A stretch of 64,000 nucleotides of DNA from Lichina pygmaea (GCA_963422465.1 OY730172.1:1116001-1180000), one strand, 5' to 3'. Shown: positions 32,686 to 44,080, counted from the first letter of the stretch. Translations and numbers: made by a program. Notes: generated from the letters alone by a model not told the origin.

Positions 32686-33216
32686 TGTTACGACCCAGGA
32701 GGAACACAGTCTTTATACTCACAGAAAGCAGCAGACAGGATACTGGACGGAAGTACCAGACGGCATAACACGGGAAACAGTCACGTGACCGGCGAGACTG
32801 ACCAGGGGGTGCTCGCCGCAGCTTGCATATGCGTGAGCAGAGTGAGCAGAGCTCGCCCAGCTCGCCGCAGCTTGCATATGCGTGAGCAGAGTGAGCAGAG
32901 CTCACCCAGCTCGCTGCAACATGCATGAACAAGTGAGCAAAGTGAGCAGAGCTCACTGAGCTCACGGACTGAGCACTATATAGTCCGGCGATAGTTCCCT
33001 TATGGAACGATCGTCTTCAACTCATGTTGTGATCCAGACAACTAGATCTACTTCAATACAATCTTGTACGAAGCCACTGATCAGGTGTCATCACCACCAC
33101 GTTCCACCAAACCCCTTCACACTCCTTGACACTCCTCTCCTGCGAGAACCAACCCGCCTTCCACATCTCACCCTAATCCTATACTCGGATAGGACAGTAT
33201 GGTACGGACCGCAACA
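32686..33216 (+). repeat. 5' LTR of element 3 (531 bp)
   Basis: It runs TGTTACGACCC to GGACCGCAACA. U3 holds three ~50-bp units (32813-32970) rich in gtgagcagagtgagcagagctc. A TATA box CTATATAG lies at 32976-32983, and the R-U5 part is nearly identical to B2 LTRs. Confidence 0.92.
32976..32983 (+). promoter_or_regulatory. LTR TATA box of element 3
   Basis: CTATATAG follows directly after the tandem U3 repeats and precedes the conserved tccggcgatagttccc stretch. The same octamer has this position in every B1 and B2 LTR in the window, so it is the likely core promoter of genomic RNA. Confidence 0.6.
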
Positions 33217-33234
33217 CTTTGAAGACCCTCAAGG

Positions 33235-34149
33235 ATGAGTACCTCAGGAGCAACCAACCCCAACTTCCCAGATGGAAAGATTAGTGTCGCCAAGCCAGAC
33301 CTGTTCTACGGCGAAAGAAACAAGGTCGACGACTGGCTCATGCAACTCCAAGTCTACTTTCAATTCCAACCAGAGACGAAGCTGCCTAAGGAGAAGTGGC
33401 CCCTCTTCGTAACCACTTACATGAGAGGCAATGCTTATCGATGGATCAAGCCCTACGTCAACAGATATCTCTCAGGAAACAGAGACCATGATAGCATAAC
33501 AGAATGGATGACAAAATGGACACGATTCAAGGACAAGATCAAAAGAATCCTTGGACCATCTAACAAAGACAAAGTGGCTATACGAATGATCCAGTACATC
33601 AAACAACAACACTCAGCCGCAGAGTACACCACGCAGTTCAAACAATACTCAGTACTGACTGATTAGGACAACAACACCCTGATGGTCATGTACTGACGTG
33701 GACTCAAGGAAAACATGAAGGATAAAATCACCTTCGACGGACAAGCAGTCAACACACTGGATGAGCTCATCGCACAAGCAATCAACATCGATGACAAACT
33801 ATTCGAGCGAGCGATAGAGAAACACCACGACAGAGGATACAGCCACCCCGCATGGCATGTGAGCAACCACTACAAGCTGCCTAACAAGGCACCACCACAT
33901 GACCCATATGGCTATGCACCCATGGAACTGGATGCAGTCCACCACAAGGGAAGGTTCACAAAGGGAAGGAACAACAAGAAGGGGAAAGCACTGAAGTGCT
34001 ATGCCTGTGGCAAGCTAGGCCACATGGCGAGAGACTGTCGTTCAAAGAACAAGGTGCACCGACAGCAACTTAATACACTTGACGGAGACTGGAATGTCAT
34101 CGAGCCAGAGGACCCACCAGGAGAGGCTCAGCTATCTCTCAAACAATAG
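33235..34149 (+). pseudogene. gag of element 3
   Basis: The 304-codon frame starts MSTSGATNPNFPDGKI. It contains the capsid (VDDWLMQLQVYFQFQPETKL) and the zinc knuckle CYACGKLGHMARDC (about 34000-34042). Stops TAG 33664-33666 and TGA 33695-33697 break it; element 4 has the same frame intact. It starts 18 bp after the 5' LTR, so the leader is very short. Confidence 0.88.
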
Positions 34150-34735
34150 GACAACTACAATCAGATATTGGAAGCAGCCCACCAACTAGCAACATCAGGA
34201 GGCAAGGACCTACTAGAACAGACAGGTCAGGACAAGGGACAGGAGCCCTTAACCACCTCTGATGGGGACCAAGACAAACCCACGTCTATCAAAGAAGAAA
34301 TACCACAAGGAAGCTATGCTTACAGCATAGACCCACGAAACCTATAGCATGGCGAACTACAGTGGAGGTTTTGCACAAAGTACTACTGCACCTACCACGA
34401 ACAACTACGAAGGTACGGAGAACATTCACCCTACCGCGCCACCTGCCACAAACATTGGGTCAATTGCAAGAAGGATACGTGTGAGATCCATCTCTGGGAC
34501 AAACACCAACACACCGTATTCCCCGGGCACACACATGATTGGCACGAACACCTCATATTCCTATAGCAAGGCAACAACCACAACTGCTACATCAACAATT
34601 GGCAGTACTACCTCAAGCCTGGATGTGACAAGCATCAGCAAGATAAATTTATAAACAGATTCCTCAGAACTGATGGGAATGGCTGGACCTATTGCCCAGT
34701 CAGTGGAAAAACACTTCAAACAGGAAAAGATTGAA
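34150..34735 (+). pseudogene. Cys/His-rich repeat domain after gag, element 3
   Basis: It corresponds to the intact 188-codon ORF in element 4. Three W-x2-C-x4-C-x2-[HY] repeats are encoded (WRFCTKYYCTYH, WVNCKKDTCEIH, WQYYLKPGCDKH, the last with one Cys lost). The middle one continues LWDKHQHTVFPGHTHDW. This FPG extension is also in the family A domain (1061-1393). Confidence 0.7.
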
Positions 34736-34772
34736 CTCCCTTGTCAAGGGGTGACATCGGGAGCTCAACAAC

Positions 34773-37700
34773 ATGACCCCTAGCAACGCAAAGTACCTGC
34801 GATTACCTGTGTCACTACACGCCAACACACCAGTACAGACATACGCACTTGTCGACTCTGGAGCCAGTGGAAACTACATTTCAAGACAACTTTACAACAC
34901 CCTCAGCACTGGAAGGAGACACAAGCAGCAGCCTTATCAGCTCACGATGGCAAATAGACAGACAGAGCTAGTCTGCTATAAGATGCAGCCAATGGAAATA
35001 GTTACCGGACACTATGCTGAAAGGATCCACTTTGATATTGTCAAGTTGGCCACTCAGGATATCTATTTGGGGATGCCTTGGCTAAAGAAGCATAACCCAG
35101 TTATTAACTGGAGGACAGGAGTACTCACGTTTAGGAACTGCACTAACAACACAGCTTGGACCTGTTACCAGCTGCAGAAGGTGTGGACAGATAAGGGAAG
35201 GAGTCCTCAGTGGAACCTCACTGACAGAAAGGACAACTCTCAAGAGAAGAGGTCTGCCTTGACAGGCACACCCCAGAACCAAGTGGCCAAACAGTCAGAG
35301 ATAAAGAGAGAGGAAGTTGTTAACTCTCTGGAGATCCCTGAAGAGTACTGACCTGGGTATGATAACCTCTTTCAGGAAGAGACAACAATAGCAGTGTTGC
35401 CTAAGCACTAACCTTGGGATCATGAGATCAAGTTGCAACCAGGGACAGAGCCAGGATTTGGACCAATTCACCAGTTATCAGAGAAAGAGCTCCAAGTACT
35501 TCGCGAGTACCTGGAGGAAAACCTGAAAAAGGGTTTCATTCAAGAATCTCAATCGCCAGCAGGATACCCAATACTATTTGCACTAAAGAAAGACAGAAGT
35601 CTTCGACTTTGTGTGGATTACAGGAAACTCAACAACATTACCATCAAAAACTGATATCTGTTGCCAAATGTGAACAAATTGCAAGACAGGATCAGCCAAA
35701 CTACAATCTTTACCAAGCTGGACTTGAAAGGAGCATACAACCTGATACACATGAAAGAAGGAGAAGAATGGAAGACAGCCTTCAGAACCTGATACAGACA
35801 CTACGAGTATCTGGTTATGCTATTCAGACTCACGAACACACCAGCAACATGTCAAGCATTGATCAACAACATCATCAGAGCACACCTGGACCAAACAGCT
35901 ATCACCTACTTGGACAACATTCTTGTCTACTCGAACACGCAACAGGAACATACCAAACATGTGAAGGATGTTCTACGATACCTACAAAAGGCAGGGCTCA
36001 AGCTCAACCTGAAGAAATGCAAGTTCAACAAACCGGAAGTTGAATTCCTCAGATACATCATAGGAATCGAAGGGATCAAGATCAACCCTAAGAAAATCAA
36101 AGCAATTCAACAATGGCCAACACCAACATCAGTTAAGGAAGTACAAGCCTTCCTAGGATTTGCCAACTTCAACTGACAGTTCATCAAGAACTACTCACAG
36201 ACAGCAACACCACTGACAGAACTCACGAAGAAGGACATGGAGTACTGGTGGACAGAGAGATAACAAAAAGTATTCCAGCAGCTCAAGGACACTTGCGCCA
36301 AGGAACCAGTTCTCCTCAACTTCAAGACAGACCAACTGACACGAATCAAGACGGACACTTCAGATCAGGCAGTGGGAGCATGTTTATGCTAACAGGCAGA
36401 CGACAAGTGGCACCCAGTTGCCTACTACTCACAAAAAATGACACAAGCGGAACAGAGCTATGATATCCACAACAAAGAGCTACTGGCAGTTGTCAACACA
36501 CTCAAACACTGGAGAGTGTACGCGGAAAGTAGTTCTGAACTCACCGTTCTCACAGACCACAAGAATCTGACAACGTTCACGACAACCAAGAAGCTGAACA
36601 GATAACAAGTCAGATAGGCTGAACTCCTAGGGCAACACAAGTTCAAGATCTTGTACACCCCCGGACAAGACAACAGGAGAGCAGACACACTAAGCCAACA
36701 AAAAAACCACATGGAAGATGATGAACACCAAGGAACAATCTTACAGCAGGACCAGCAAGGAAACCTGGTACCTTGACCACAGATCAACAAGCTCACGGCA
36801 GAAGACACTGAAGAACTAATAAGGAACTACCACGACAACCCAGCACATGGTTACCCAGGAATCACCAAGACCACAGACCTTATCCAACAGGCAGGGAACA
36901 ATGTCATCAACCTCTGACAACATGTCACAAGCTACATCAGCAAATGTCTACTGTGCCAGAAAAACAAACACGGAAGACACAAGCCATATGGAGAAGGACA
37001 CCTGAACACGATACCAAGAGGCCTGTGGGAAGATGTGTCAATGAACTTCATCACAAAGCTACCCAAGTCCAAAGACACAGTCACAGGAATCACCTACAAC
37101 TCAATTATGGTGATAGTGGACAGATTCACAAAATATCTGATAGTGGTACTATTCAAGGAGACCCACACAGCAGAACAGTTGAGACACCTCTTACTGGACA
37201 GATTGGTCAGAGACCACAGAGTTCCAATCACAATTATTACAGACAGAGACAAACTCTTCACGTCCAACTACTGGAAGATAATCAGTGCAGCCATGGGAAC
37301 AAAACCCAAAATGTCTACAGCCTATCACCCACAAACTGACAGCCAGACAGAGCGAGCAAACCAAGTCCTGGAGACTTATTTACAGCATTACATCAACCAG
37401 ACCCACAGCAATTGGGTACAGTTATTACCGGTGGCACAGCTGGCAATCAACCAGCACAGATCAGACTCAACAAGGGAATCACTATTCTTTGCCAATTTTG
37501 GACAACATGCGAACATCGGAATGCCAAGCAGAGCTTCACCAAACACGGAGAAAGTACTCCAACATGACAAGCTCCTACGACAAACACACACAATGATAAG
37601 GCACTACCTTCAAGAGACCTCAGAAAAAATGCAGTGTCAAATAGACAAAAAAATTGAAAATGGCACCTCAGCTGAAGAAGGGGGATAAAGTCTACCTCCT

Positions 37701-38073
37701 CACAAAAAATTGGAAAACAAAAAAGCTAAAGACAAAGAAACTTGACAACATCAAGGTCAGACTATTTTCGGTCGAAGAGAAAACAGGACCAGTCAACATC
37801 AAGATACGACTACCAAGGGATGCCAGAGTCTATCCAAACTTTCATATATTGATGATTGAACCAGCCGACCAGAGCACACCCTTGCAGGAAACATTTCATT
37901 ATCAACCCGAAGAAGAACAAGAATTTGAAGTCAAACAGATCCTGGCTAGGAAAGGTCAGCAATACCTCGTCAAGTGGAAAGGATACCCAGACTCGGAGAA
38001 TACCTGGGAACCACTCAAGAACCTCGCAAACTGCCAGCTTCTTCTGCGACAGTTTCGGCAGGAGCAGGACTGA
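34773..38073 (+). pseudogene. pol of element 3
   Basis: Domains: protease (LVDSGASGNYIS near 34850), RT ([20 protein letters not shown] near 35550; YLDN near 35910 in place of YLDD), RNase H (36290-36690), integrase zinc region (YHDNPAHGYPG near 36830), DDE core (MNFITKLPKSKD, ITDRDKLFTSNYW, STAYHPQTDSQTERANQ) and an intact C-terminal chromodomain (EFEVKQIL, YLVKWKGYPDSENTWEPL; about 37920-38050) ending FRQEQD. There are many stops in RT and RNase H. Confidence 0.9.
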
Positions 38074-38515
38074 ACAGCTCAGCCTGCAGAAGGGATGCGT
38101 CAATGACTGATCAAGTCAAATCCTTGCCATCTGACTCCATCTCTTTCACCAGACACTGAAGCTTCTGCCTCGCACAGACCTCAGCGCCTTCCAACACCTT
38201 TTGTTTCCGAGACAGACAAACTTGCACTGCAGCAAGTTGTTCGAAGAGTGTATTGCGTGTTACCTCTTCAGCGGCCACATCCTCACGAAGGTTGTTCTGG
38301 GATATGTTCAGAGACTCCCAGGACACAGAGACACGAGACCTTCCGCGCTGAGTGCACGCAGCAAATTTCAACTTATCATCTTCCCCCAGCATCTGGAAGC
38401 ATGGACAACCACAGAGAACACAAAAGTCGCAGGGCGTACGTGAAACAAAACCCTGATTGTGGATTTGAGCAGCAAGCTGAGTTCGGCTAACAGTCACACA
38501 TGACTTTGGAGACAT
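38015..38515 (-). pseudogene. Antisense Zn2Cys6-type gene of element 3, degenerate
   Basis: ATG 38513-38515 lies 44 bp from the 3' LTR. The 166-codon frame has one internal TGA at 38111-38113 and ends about 59 bp inside pol. It starts MSPKSC, then a cluster region CDFC-x6-C in which the fourth and sixth Cys are now Phe and Arg. A coiled-coil-like helix follows (NNLREDVAAEEVTRNTLFEQL region) and an AELFSPAPAETV tail. Homologous throughout to the element 4 copy, which retains all six Cys. Confidence 0.75.
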
Positions 38516-38558
38516 GACCAGGTTTCATCAAGATGATGAAAGATAGAGAGAAGGATAG

Positions 38559-39074
38559 TGTTACAACCCAGGAGGAACACAGTCTTTATACTCACAGAAA
38601 GCAGCAGACAGGATACTGGACAGAAGTACCAGACAGCATAACACGGGAAACAGTCACGTGACCGGCGAGACTGACCAGGGGGTGCTCGCCGCAGCTTGCA
38701 TATGCGTGAGCAGAGTGAGCAGAGCTCGCCCAGCTCGCCACAGCTTGCATATGCGTGAGCAGAGTGAGCAGAGCTCACCGATCTCACCGAGTGAGCAAAG
38801 TGAGCAGAGCTCACTGAGCTCACAGACTGAGCACTATATAGTCCGGCGATAGTTCTCTTATAGAACAATCGTCTTCAACTCATGTTGTGATCCAGACAAC
38901 TAGATCTACTTCAATACAATCTTGTACAAAGCCACTGATCAGGTGTCATCACCACCACGTTCCACCAAACCCCTTCACACTCCTTGACACTCCTCTCCTG
39001 CGAGAACCAACCCGCCTTCCGCATCTCGCCCTAATCCTATACTCGGATAGGACAGTACGGTACGGACCGCAACA
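38559..39074 (+). repeat. 3' LTR of element 3 (516 bp)
   Basis: It runs TGTTACAACCC to GGACCGCAACA and is nearly identical to the 5' copy but has a shorter repeat block (about two and a half units). Small differences include tcgccgcagc versus tcgccacagc and ACGACCC versus ACAACCC, both C/G-to-T/A changes. Confidence 0.92.
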
Positions 39075-39079
39075 AAGAG

Positions 39080-42000
39080 TTGGTGTGCTAAGTTAAACTG
39101 GTCTAGTCTTTTCAAAGACATAAACCAGAGAAGAAATTCTTTAAGCACTTTAGGCTTTTGAAGTAAAGTAGAGAAATTGTAGGAAAGAAAAGTGGCTTGC
39201 TGTCTTTGAGTAAGAAACTTGTTACAAGAGAAAGTGATATGTTGAGCTGTCTCTTCTCCAAAACCACAGGAACATAGAGGGGATTGGAAGTCTGGAACAT
39301 TTGCTCTGAAAAGAAAGCTGGCTAGTCCTATCCTTGCTGATAGAATCTGCAAGTAAAGACTAGCTTCAGCTTTTCTCAAGTCTTTGAAAACTTTGAGATT
39401 TTTCCTTTGGGGTAGTCTGCAAAATAGCTCCCAGACTGGAGAACACTTCTGTCTGTTTGCCTGCCATCTGGCTTCCCACTCTTTCTGAAACACTTCTTGA
39501 AATTGTTTCTTAGAGTAATCTTGGTTAGTGGTTAGTTCTTCTAGCCATCTTGCTTTCCAGTTAGGTGTGACAGTAGACAGAGACTTTGGAGGTGTTCTCA
39601 GAGTAGAAACAAAACCAGTGATCTGGGAAAAGAGCTTATAGAGAAGTGAGGAGAGAGAATTAGAAGAAGTATTAGAAAAATAGAAAGATTGTAGGAAAGT
39701 TGCTGTTCTGAATTTGAAATAAAGATCAAGAGGTGGTAGGAATAGTTCTCCTTCAATAAGAAATGTAGGAGTAGCTTTGAAGACACCTCCTATAGTTTTT
39801 AGACACTTAGTCTGGAAAAGATTTAGAGAAGAAATATTAGAAGGTTTTTTGTGGGGATTGAACCAGACTCCTACTGCATAGCTGAGAAGTGATCTCAGTA
39901 TTGCAGTGTAGACAAGTCTAGCAGAGAGAACAGGTAGACCCCATGTAGAAAAAGTAGTTCTGGAAAGTGCTGAGAAAAACTTGGAAGCTTTCTGTAACAT
40001 GATTTTCTGGTGTTTTTTCCAGAGAAGCTTGGAATTATAGTGTAGTCCCAGAATACGCACTTCTTCCTTAGGCTGTAGTACCACTTCTCCAAGTCTTAGA
40101 CTGAGCTGAAGATTATCTGTTCTTCTTCTAGAAAAATGGAGAAGTTCATACTTTTCAGGTGCAAACTTTATTCCATGTTTTCTTGCCCAGTCTAAACACT
40201 TGGAGTGAGTAGACTTTAGCTTCAGGAGATTGCTTTTAAGAGAAGGGGAAAATGCCAGAAGGTTTGTATCATCTGCAAAGCCCAGAGCTGATACACCTTT
40301 CTCTGGTGTATGAACAATATTATTTTTTTTATTTTATTTGATTCTTACACTGATAGTAGCTTTTCAGCCATGCAGATCTTCTAGCTAAGAGTGATTTTCT
40401 TCAGAAAACCTTTAGAGGAATAAAAACTGAAGACTGGGGGTGACTAGAGGATGTAGCAAAAGGAAATCTTGTAGTGACTGGTAGAAAGAAAACTTCTAGA
40501 TATTAGAGTGTGAATAGTGGAGTTTGAAAGCCAGATTAAACTGGTTCAGTCTTTTCAAAGACATGAACCAGTTGAACAATATTTTGAAGATCTGAAATAT
40601 AGAAAAGAAATAAAATAGGAGAGAGAGGTGAACCTTGAGAGATTCCACAGTGTACTGGAAACAAAGAAGACTCTGAATCATCAAAAACAAGAGAGGTTTT
40701 TCTTTGGGTAGTGAAAGAAAAGATCCAGTTAACAAACCAGCTGGGGATTCCTTTTCTCTCCAGGATTTTCTTGAGAATTTCTGGCAGAACTCTATCATAA
40801 GCTCCTGAGATATCCAGAGAAAGAAGACTGGCTACCATTCCTTCCTTCCAGACTTTTTCAACTTGGGAAGTGAGTAGAAATAGTGCAGACTCAGTTGATC
40901 TTCTTTTTCTGAAGCCTATCTGGATTTCTGGTAGCAGGTTGTCTTTCTCAGCCAGTTCACTTAGCTTTGTGGCTGCCAGAGCTTCCATCAGCTTCCCAAT
41001 TGTGTTGAGAAGTGCTATTGGTCTCCAAGCTTTGGCATAGCAATAGGATCCTTTGCTAGGCTTTCTCAAGCATATTGTTCTGGCTGCTTTGTATCTGTCA
41101 GGGAAATATTCTAGCTTCCAGCAGGCTTCCAGAACTTTGGCTATCTTTTTCTTTTAAAGAGTCTCCTAATACTTTTAGAAATCCATTAGGTAGAGTGTCT
41201 TTCCCAGGAGCTGTAAAAGGTTTTTTCTTTTTCAGAATATTGTGAATATCTTCTTTGGAGATTTCCTGAGATAGCTGGTGTTGTTGGTGGTTGGCTGGCT
41301 GGTCCTGGGATTCTGGTACTGGCTGGGGAGGTAGAGGGAAGAACTGGGTTTTGAATACTTCTACCTTTTCTGTGAAAGTTCTGGCAGTTTCTCCATCTTG
41401 CTTTGTGAGCTCTGGAACAATTGGAAGTTCTGGTGGTTTGCCAGCTTTTTCTTTACCCCACTTGGCTATTTTCCAGTGCTTTTGTGTTTCAGCCAGGTTC
41501 TGGAGTTGTTCTCTGAATATCTTTCTTTTAGCATTCTTGATCAGGTGTTTCTTTTCTTTTATTACCTTTTCAAGTTTGTAGACTGGTTCTTGGTTTTGGA
41601 AGACTTTTCTTCTTAGTTTTCTTTCCTCTTTAATTTTCTCTTTAATCTCTTGGTTCCACCAGGGAACAGTGTACTTTGAGTCTCTCAGAGTTCTTGTTGT
41701 CTTGTCAGCCAGTTCTTGAAGAGCTTTGTCCAGGTTCTCCAAATAGTTGTCCACTTCCTCTCTGTTAAGTAGTGGTGGAATAGGGGGAAGATTCTTAGCT
41801 TCTTTCTTGACTTGGTCCAGATCTAGTGTTCTCCAGTTTCTTTGGTGGGTTCTGGCTTTCTTTGGTGTTTCCAGACTTAGGATTGTCTGAACTGGTCTGT
41901 GGTCTGAACCTGTGTGGAAGTCTAGGTTAATCTGGGAAGAAATAAAGGAATTAAGAAGTGACAGAAATAAAAGATAAGTCAATAGCAGAGGAGGGAGGCT

Positions 42001-42104
42001 CTGCCAGTGTTCTTGCTCTTGTTGGTGTGAAAGGTGCTATTGCCAGCTCTAGTCCTTGATCATCTGTGAGTTCTTTGAACTTAGTAGCTAGTTCAGAGTA
42101 GAGT
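39080..42104 (-). pseudogene. LINE-1 ORF2: RT and C-terminal part
   Basis: Pieces: 41982-41098 (linker after endonuclease, SDHRPVQTI, Lys/Glu-rich helix, KKPFTAPGKDTLPNGFLK), 41069-40584 (RT: WRPIALLNTIGKLMEAL, GFRKRRSTESALFLL, SLDISGAYDRV, GISQGSPLSPILFLFY) and, after the LINE fragment, 40310-39080 (FADD catalytic box near 40280; APEKYELLHFSR; C-x-C-x8-H-x4-C knuckle near 39240-39290). Only a few frame breaks separate them. The two-residue C-x-C plus H-x4-C knuckle also closes LINE-2. Confidence 0.87.
40322..40572 (-). mobile_element. Short 5'-truncated LINE-1 copy inside LINE-1
   Basis: The 11-bp duplication tgaacaatatt (40311-40321; 40573-40583) flanks 251 bp. The insert consists of the last codons of LINE-1 ORF2 (WFMSLKRLNQFNLAFKL), the 3' UTR and the aaatcaaataaaataaaa tail. 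It sits in the RT region of the larger copy and provides the reference for the LINE-1 3' end. Confidence 0.88.
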
Positions 42105-42571
42105 TAAGAGGATTTTGACCAGGATGGGTGGTGGAGGTTTGAGTCAGTCAGAAGAATATGTTCTCCTTCTTTCTCCAGTGCCTGGGCCAGTACATCCAGT
42201 AGAGCTTCTGCTGATACTCTGTAGTTTTCCTGGTTTGTAGGTGTGAAGTACAGGTTATGTACCCAGAACACTTTTGCTTGCACTCTTATCTCCAGTGATG
42301 TTAAATCCTTGCTCCAGAACACAGGGGTTATAGCTGACCTCTGTATTCTTCTGTTGATTAGAACTAGAGTTCTCCCTAACACTTGGTCTTGAAGAGGGTA
42401 GAAGGCTGAGAAGACTGTTGAGGTACTTGTTTCCTGGTATGGATTTCTCCATGGTTCTTGAAGTGCAATCAGATCCACTTCCTGGAGTCTGGGGTTAGCT
42501 AGTAGAAGATCTTGACATGTCTGGCTTTTCTGCACATTATACTGGAGAAGGTTGAGAGTTGGTGTACTCAT
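42104..42571 (-). pseudogene. LINE-1 ORF2 start: apurinic endonuclease domain
   Basis: ATG at 42571-42569 overlaps the ORF1 stop (TGATG). The endonuclease motifs NLLQYNVQKSQ, LIALQEPW and LLTDSNLHHPSW are clear. A TAA at 42106-42104 cuts the frame, and the domain continues in the next ORF with SDHRPV. Confidence 0.85.
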
Positions 42572-42829
42572 CAAACCTCTGGGTTAGAATCCACAAGTAT
42601 CTCAAAAGAGTTTTGTTTTGGAAGATTAGTGGTAGTCTTCAGGTTTTGCAGAGAGGTTGCTTGAGAGCTAAGTCTTGCACTTGATCTAGTTCTCACCAGC
42701 TCTCCCTGTTTTCTTTTCTTCCCATCCTCTCTATCAGGTAGATTAGGGCCACTTCCAGTATTGGTGGTCTGGCTTGGAGAGAAGATAAAAGTGGAAGAGA
42801 TGTTTTCTGGAGTGGTGTATCTTCCAGGT
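42571..42829 (-). pseudogene. LINE-1 ORF1 C-terminal part, 5' truncated
   Basis: About 86 codons (from LPGRYTTPENISSTF to NSFEILVDSNPEV) end in the TGA that overlaps ORF2. The sequence is basic and Ser/Thr-rich; no zinc knuckle is left. The element is truncated at 42829, where the target duplication starts, so the loss happened at integration. Confidence 0.7.
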
Positions 42830-42832
42830 AGA

Positions 42833-43517
42833 TGTTGTGGTCTGTACTGTACTGTCCTATCTGAGTATAGGATTAGGGGGAGAGGTGGAAGGCAGGTTGG
42901 TTCTCGCAGGAGAGGAGTGTCAAGGAGTGCGAAGGGGTTTGGTGGAACGTGGTGGTGGTGACACCTGATCAACAGCTTCGTACAAAAGGATTGTATTGAA
43001 GTAGATCTAGTTGTCTGGATCACAACATGAGTTGAAGACAATCATTCCATAAGGGAACTATCACTGGACTATATAGTGCTGGCCTGTCAAGATGATCAAG
43101 ATTGTCTTGACAGTCTCAACATCAAGACAGGTGAGATTGTCTTGACAGTCCCACCATGTTATGCACCCTGTGTTGAGACAGTTGAGATTGTCTTGATGCT
43201 TCATGCATCCTGCGTTGAGACTGGTGAGATTGTCTTGATGCTTCATGCATCCTGCGTCGAGACTGGTGAGATTGTCTTGATGCTTCATGCATCCTGTGTT
43301 GAGACTGGTGAGATTGTCTTGATGCTTCATGTATCCTGCGTCAAGACTGGTGAGATTGTCTCAATACTTCATGCATACTGCGTCAAGACTCCTGTGTGTG
43401 TCTCAACAGTCACGTGACCCCTTGTTGGTCGGTCACTTGACTTCCATGGTGTCCTCTTGCCTGGCCCACGGCCTGATTGCTTATAAATGAGTGGCTCCCA
43501 TCCCCTGGGTCGTAACA
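42833..43517 (-). repeat. 3' LTR of element 4 (685 bp)
   Basis: It runs TGTTGTGG to GGTCGTAACA. U3 has five 42-bp units (about 43170-43390), most with CpG of the TCGAGAC/GTCTCGA arms turned to TG or CA. CTATATAG lies near 43068. Confidence 0.92.
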
Positions 43518-43561
43518 CTACTCTCCTCTCCTTCATTCATTGTCCTGATGAATTCTTGAGT

Positions 43562-44080
43562 ATGTCTGCAAAATCATGTGCCTCTGCTTACTGAAACCAA
43601 CTGGCAGTCCAGATCTGTGATCATAACTTCATGTCGCTTGCTCTGTGTGACTTCTGTGTTTTGAACCACAAGCCCTGCTTCCAAATGTCTGATGACAACA
43701 ATAAGTTGAAGTGTGCTGAATGCACTTGTCGTGGGAAGTCCTGTGTGTCACTTTCTTGGGAGTTGTTGAACATGACTCAAGATAACCTTCGCGAGGATTT
43801 GGCTGTTGATGAGGCCAAGCGGGATGCTCTTGTTGAGCAGCTTGCTGAGCTGCAGGCTCGTGTGTCCTGAAAGCGAAAGGTTCTTGAGGGTGCTGAGGGT
43901 CAAGCGAAGAAGAAGCTCCAGTGCCTTGTTGCTGAAATGGAGGTGGATGGTGAAGATTTGTCGGCGACGGTCATTGACACGTCCACGCTGCAGGCCGAGC
44001 TGTTCAGTCCTGCTTCTGCCAGAACTTTTCTCTTCAGGATCTGTTCAGCCTCAAATTCCTGTTCTTCTTCGGGTTGGTAA
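43562..44080 (+). pseudogene. Antisense Zn2Cys6-type gene of element 4
   Basis: The ATG at 43562 lies 45 bp from the 3' LTR. The 172-codon frame has TGA near codon 11 and at 43868-43870. The cluster C-x2-C-x6-C-x11-C-x2-C-x6-C (starting CDFCVLNHKPC at about 43649) fits the Zn(II)2Cys6 consensus. A helix QDNLREDLAVDEAKRDALVE follows, then KKKLQCLVAEMEVDGEDL. Because the opposing pol has lost its chromodomain, this frame now runs about 180 bp into pol. Families A and B differ strongly in sequence here but agree in layout. Confidence 0.75.

Larger units (their letters stand above)
32686..39074 (+). mobile_element. Element 3: complete family B1 Ty3/gypsy, TSD aagag
   Basis: LTRs at 32686-33216 and 38559-39074, target duplication aagag at 32681-32685 and 39075-39079. 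The target was the 3' region of LINE-1. Internal order: gag, Cys/His repeat domain, protease, RT, RNase H, integrase, chromodomain, antisense Zn2Cys6 gene. Several stops make it non-autonomous (for example YLDN instead of YLDD in RT). Confidence 0.94.
32494..42829 (-). mobile_element. LINE-1: Tad-like non-LTR element, interrupted by element 3 and a LINE-1 fragment
   Basis: Segments are 42829-40573/40584 and 40321-39080 (ORF1 end, endonuclease, RT, C-terminal knuckle) and 32685-32494 (3' UTR and tail). Its 12-bp target duplication agagggctacag is at 32482-32493 and, beyond element 4, at 49405-49416. It is 5' truncated in ORF1. The 3' end is gtaagaataaaataaaataaaa. Removing element 3 (with one aagag) and the 40322-40572 insert restores continuity of the RT and 3' region. 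Confidence 0.9.

Noticed and set aside
33217-33234. Canonical tRNA primer-binding site next to the B LTR
   Set aside because: The bases after the LTR (ctttgaagaccctcaagg) do not start TGG, and their complement is not found at the likely transcript start, so neither tRNA 3'-end priming nor Tf1-type self-priming could be supported.
43170-43390. Regular repeats resembling a CRISPR array
   Set aside because: Units are contiguous without unique spacers and lie in an LTR of a fungal retrotransposon.
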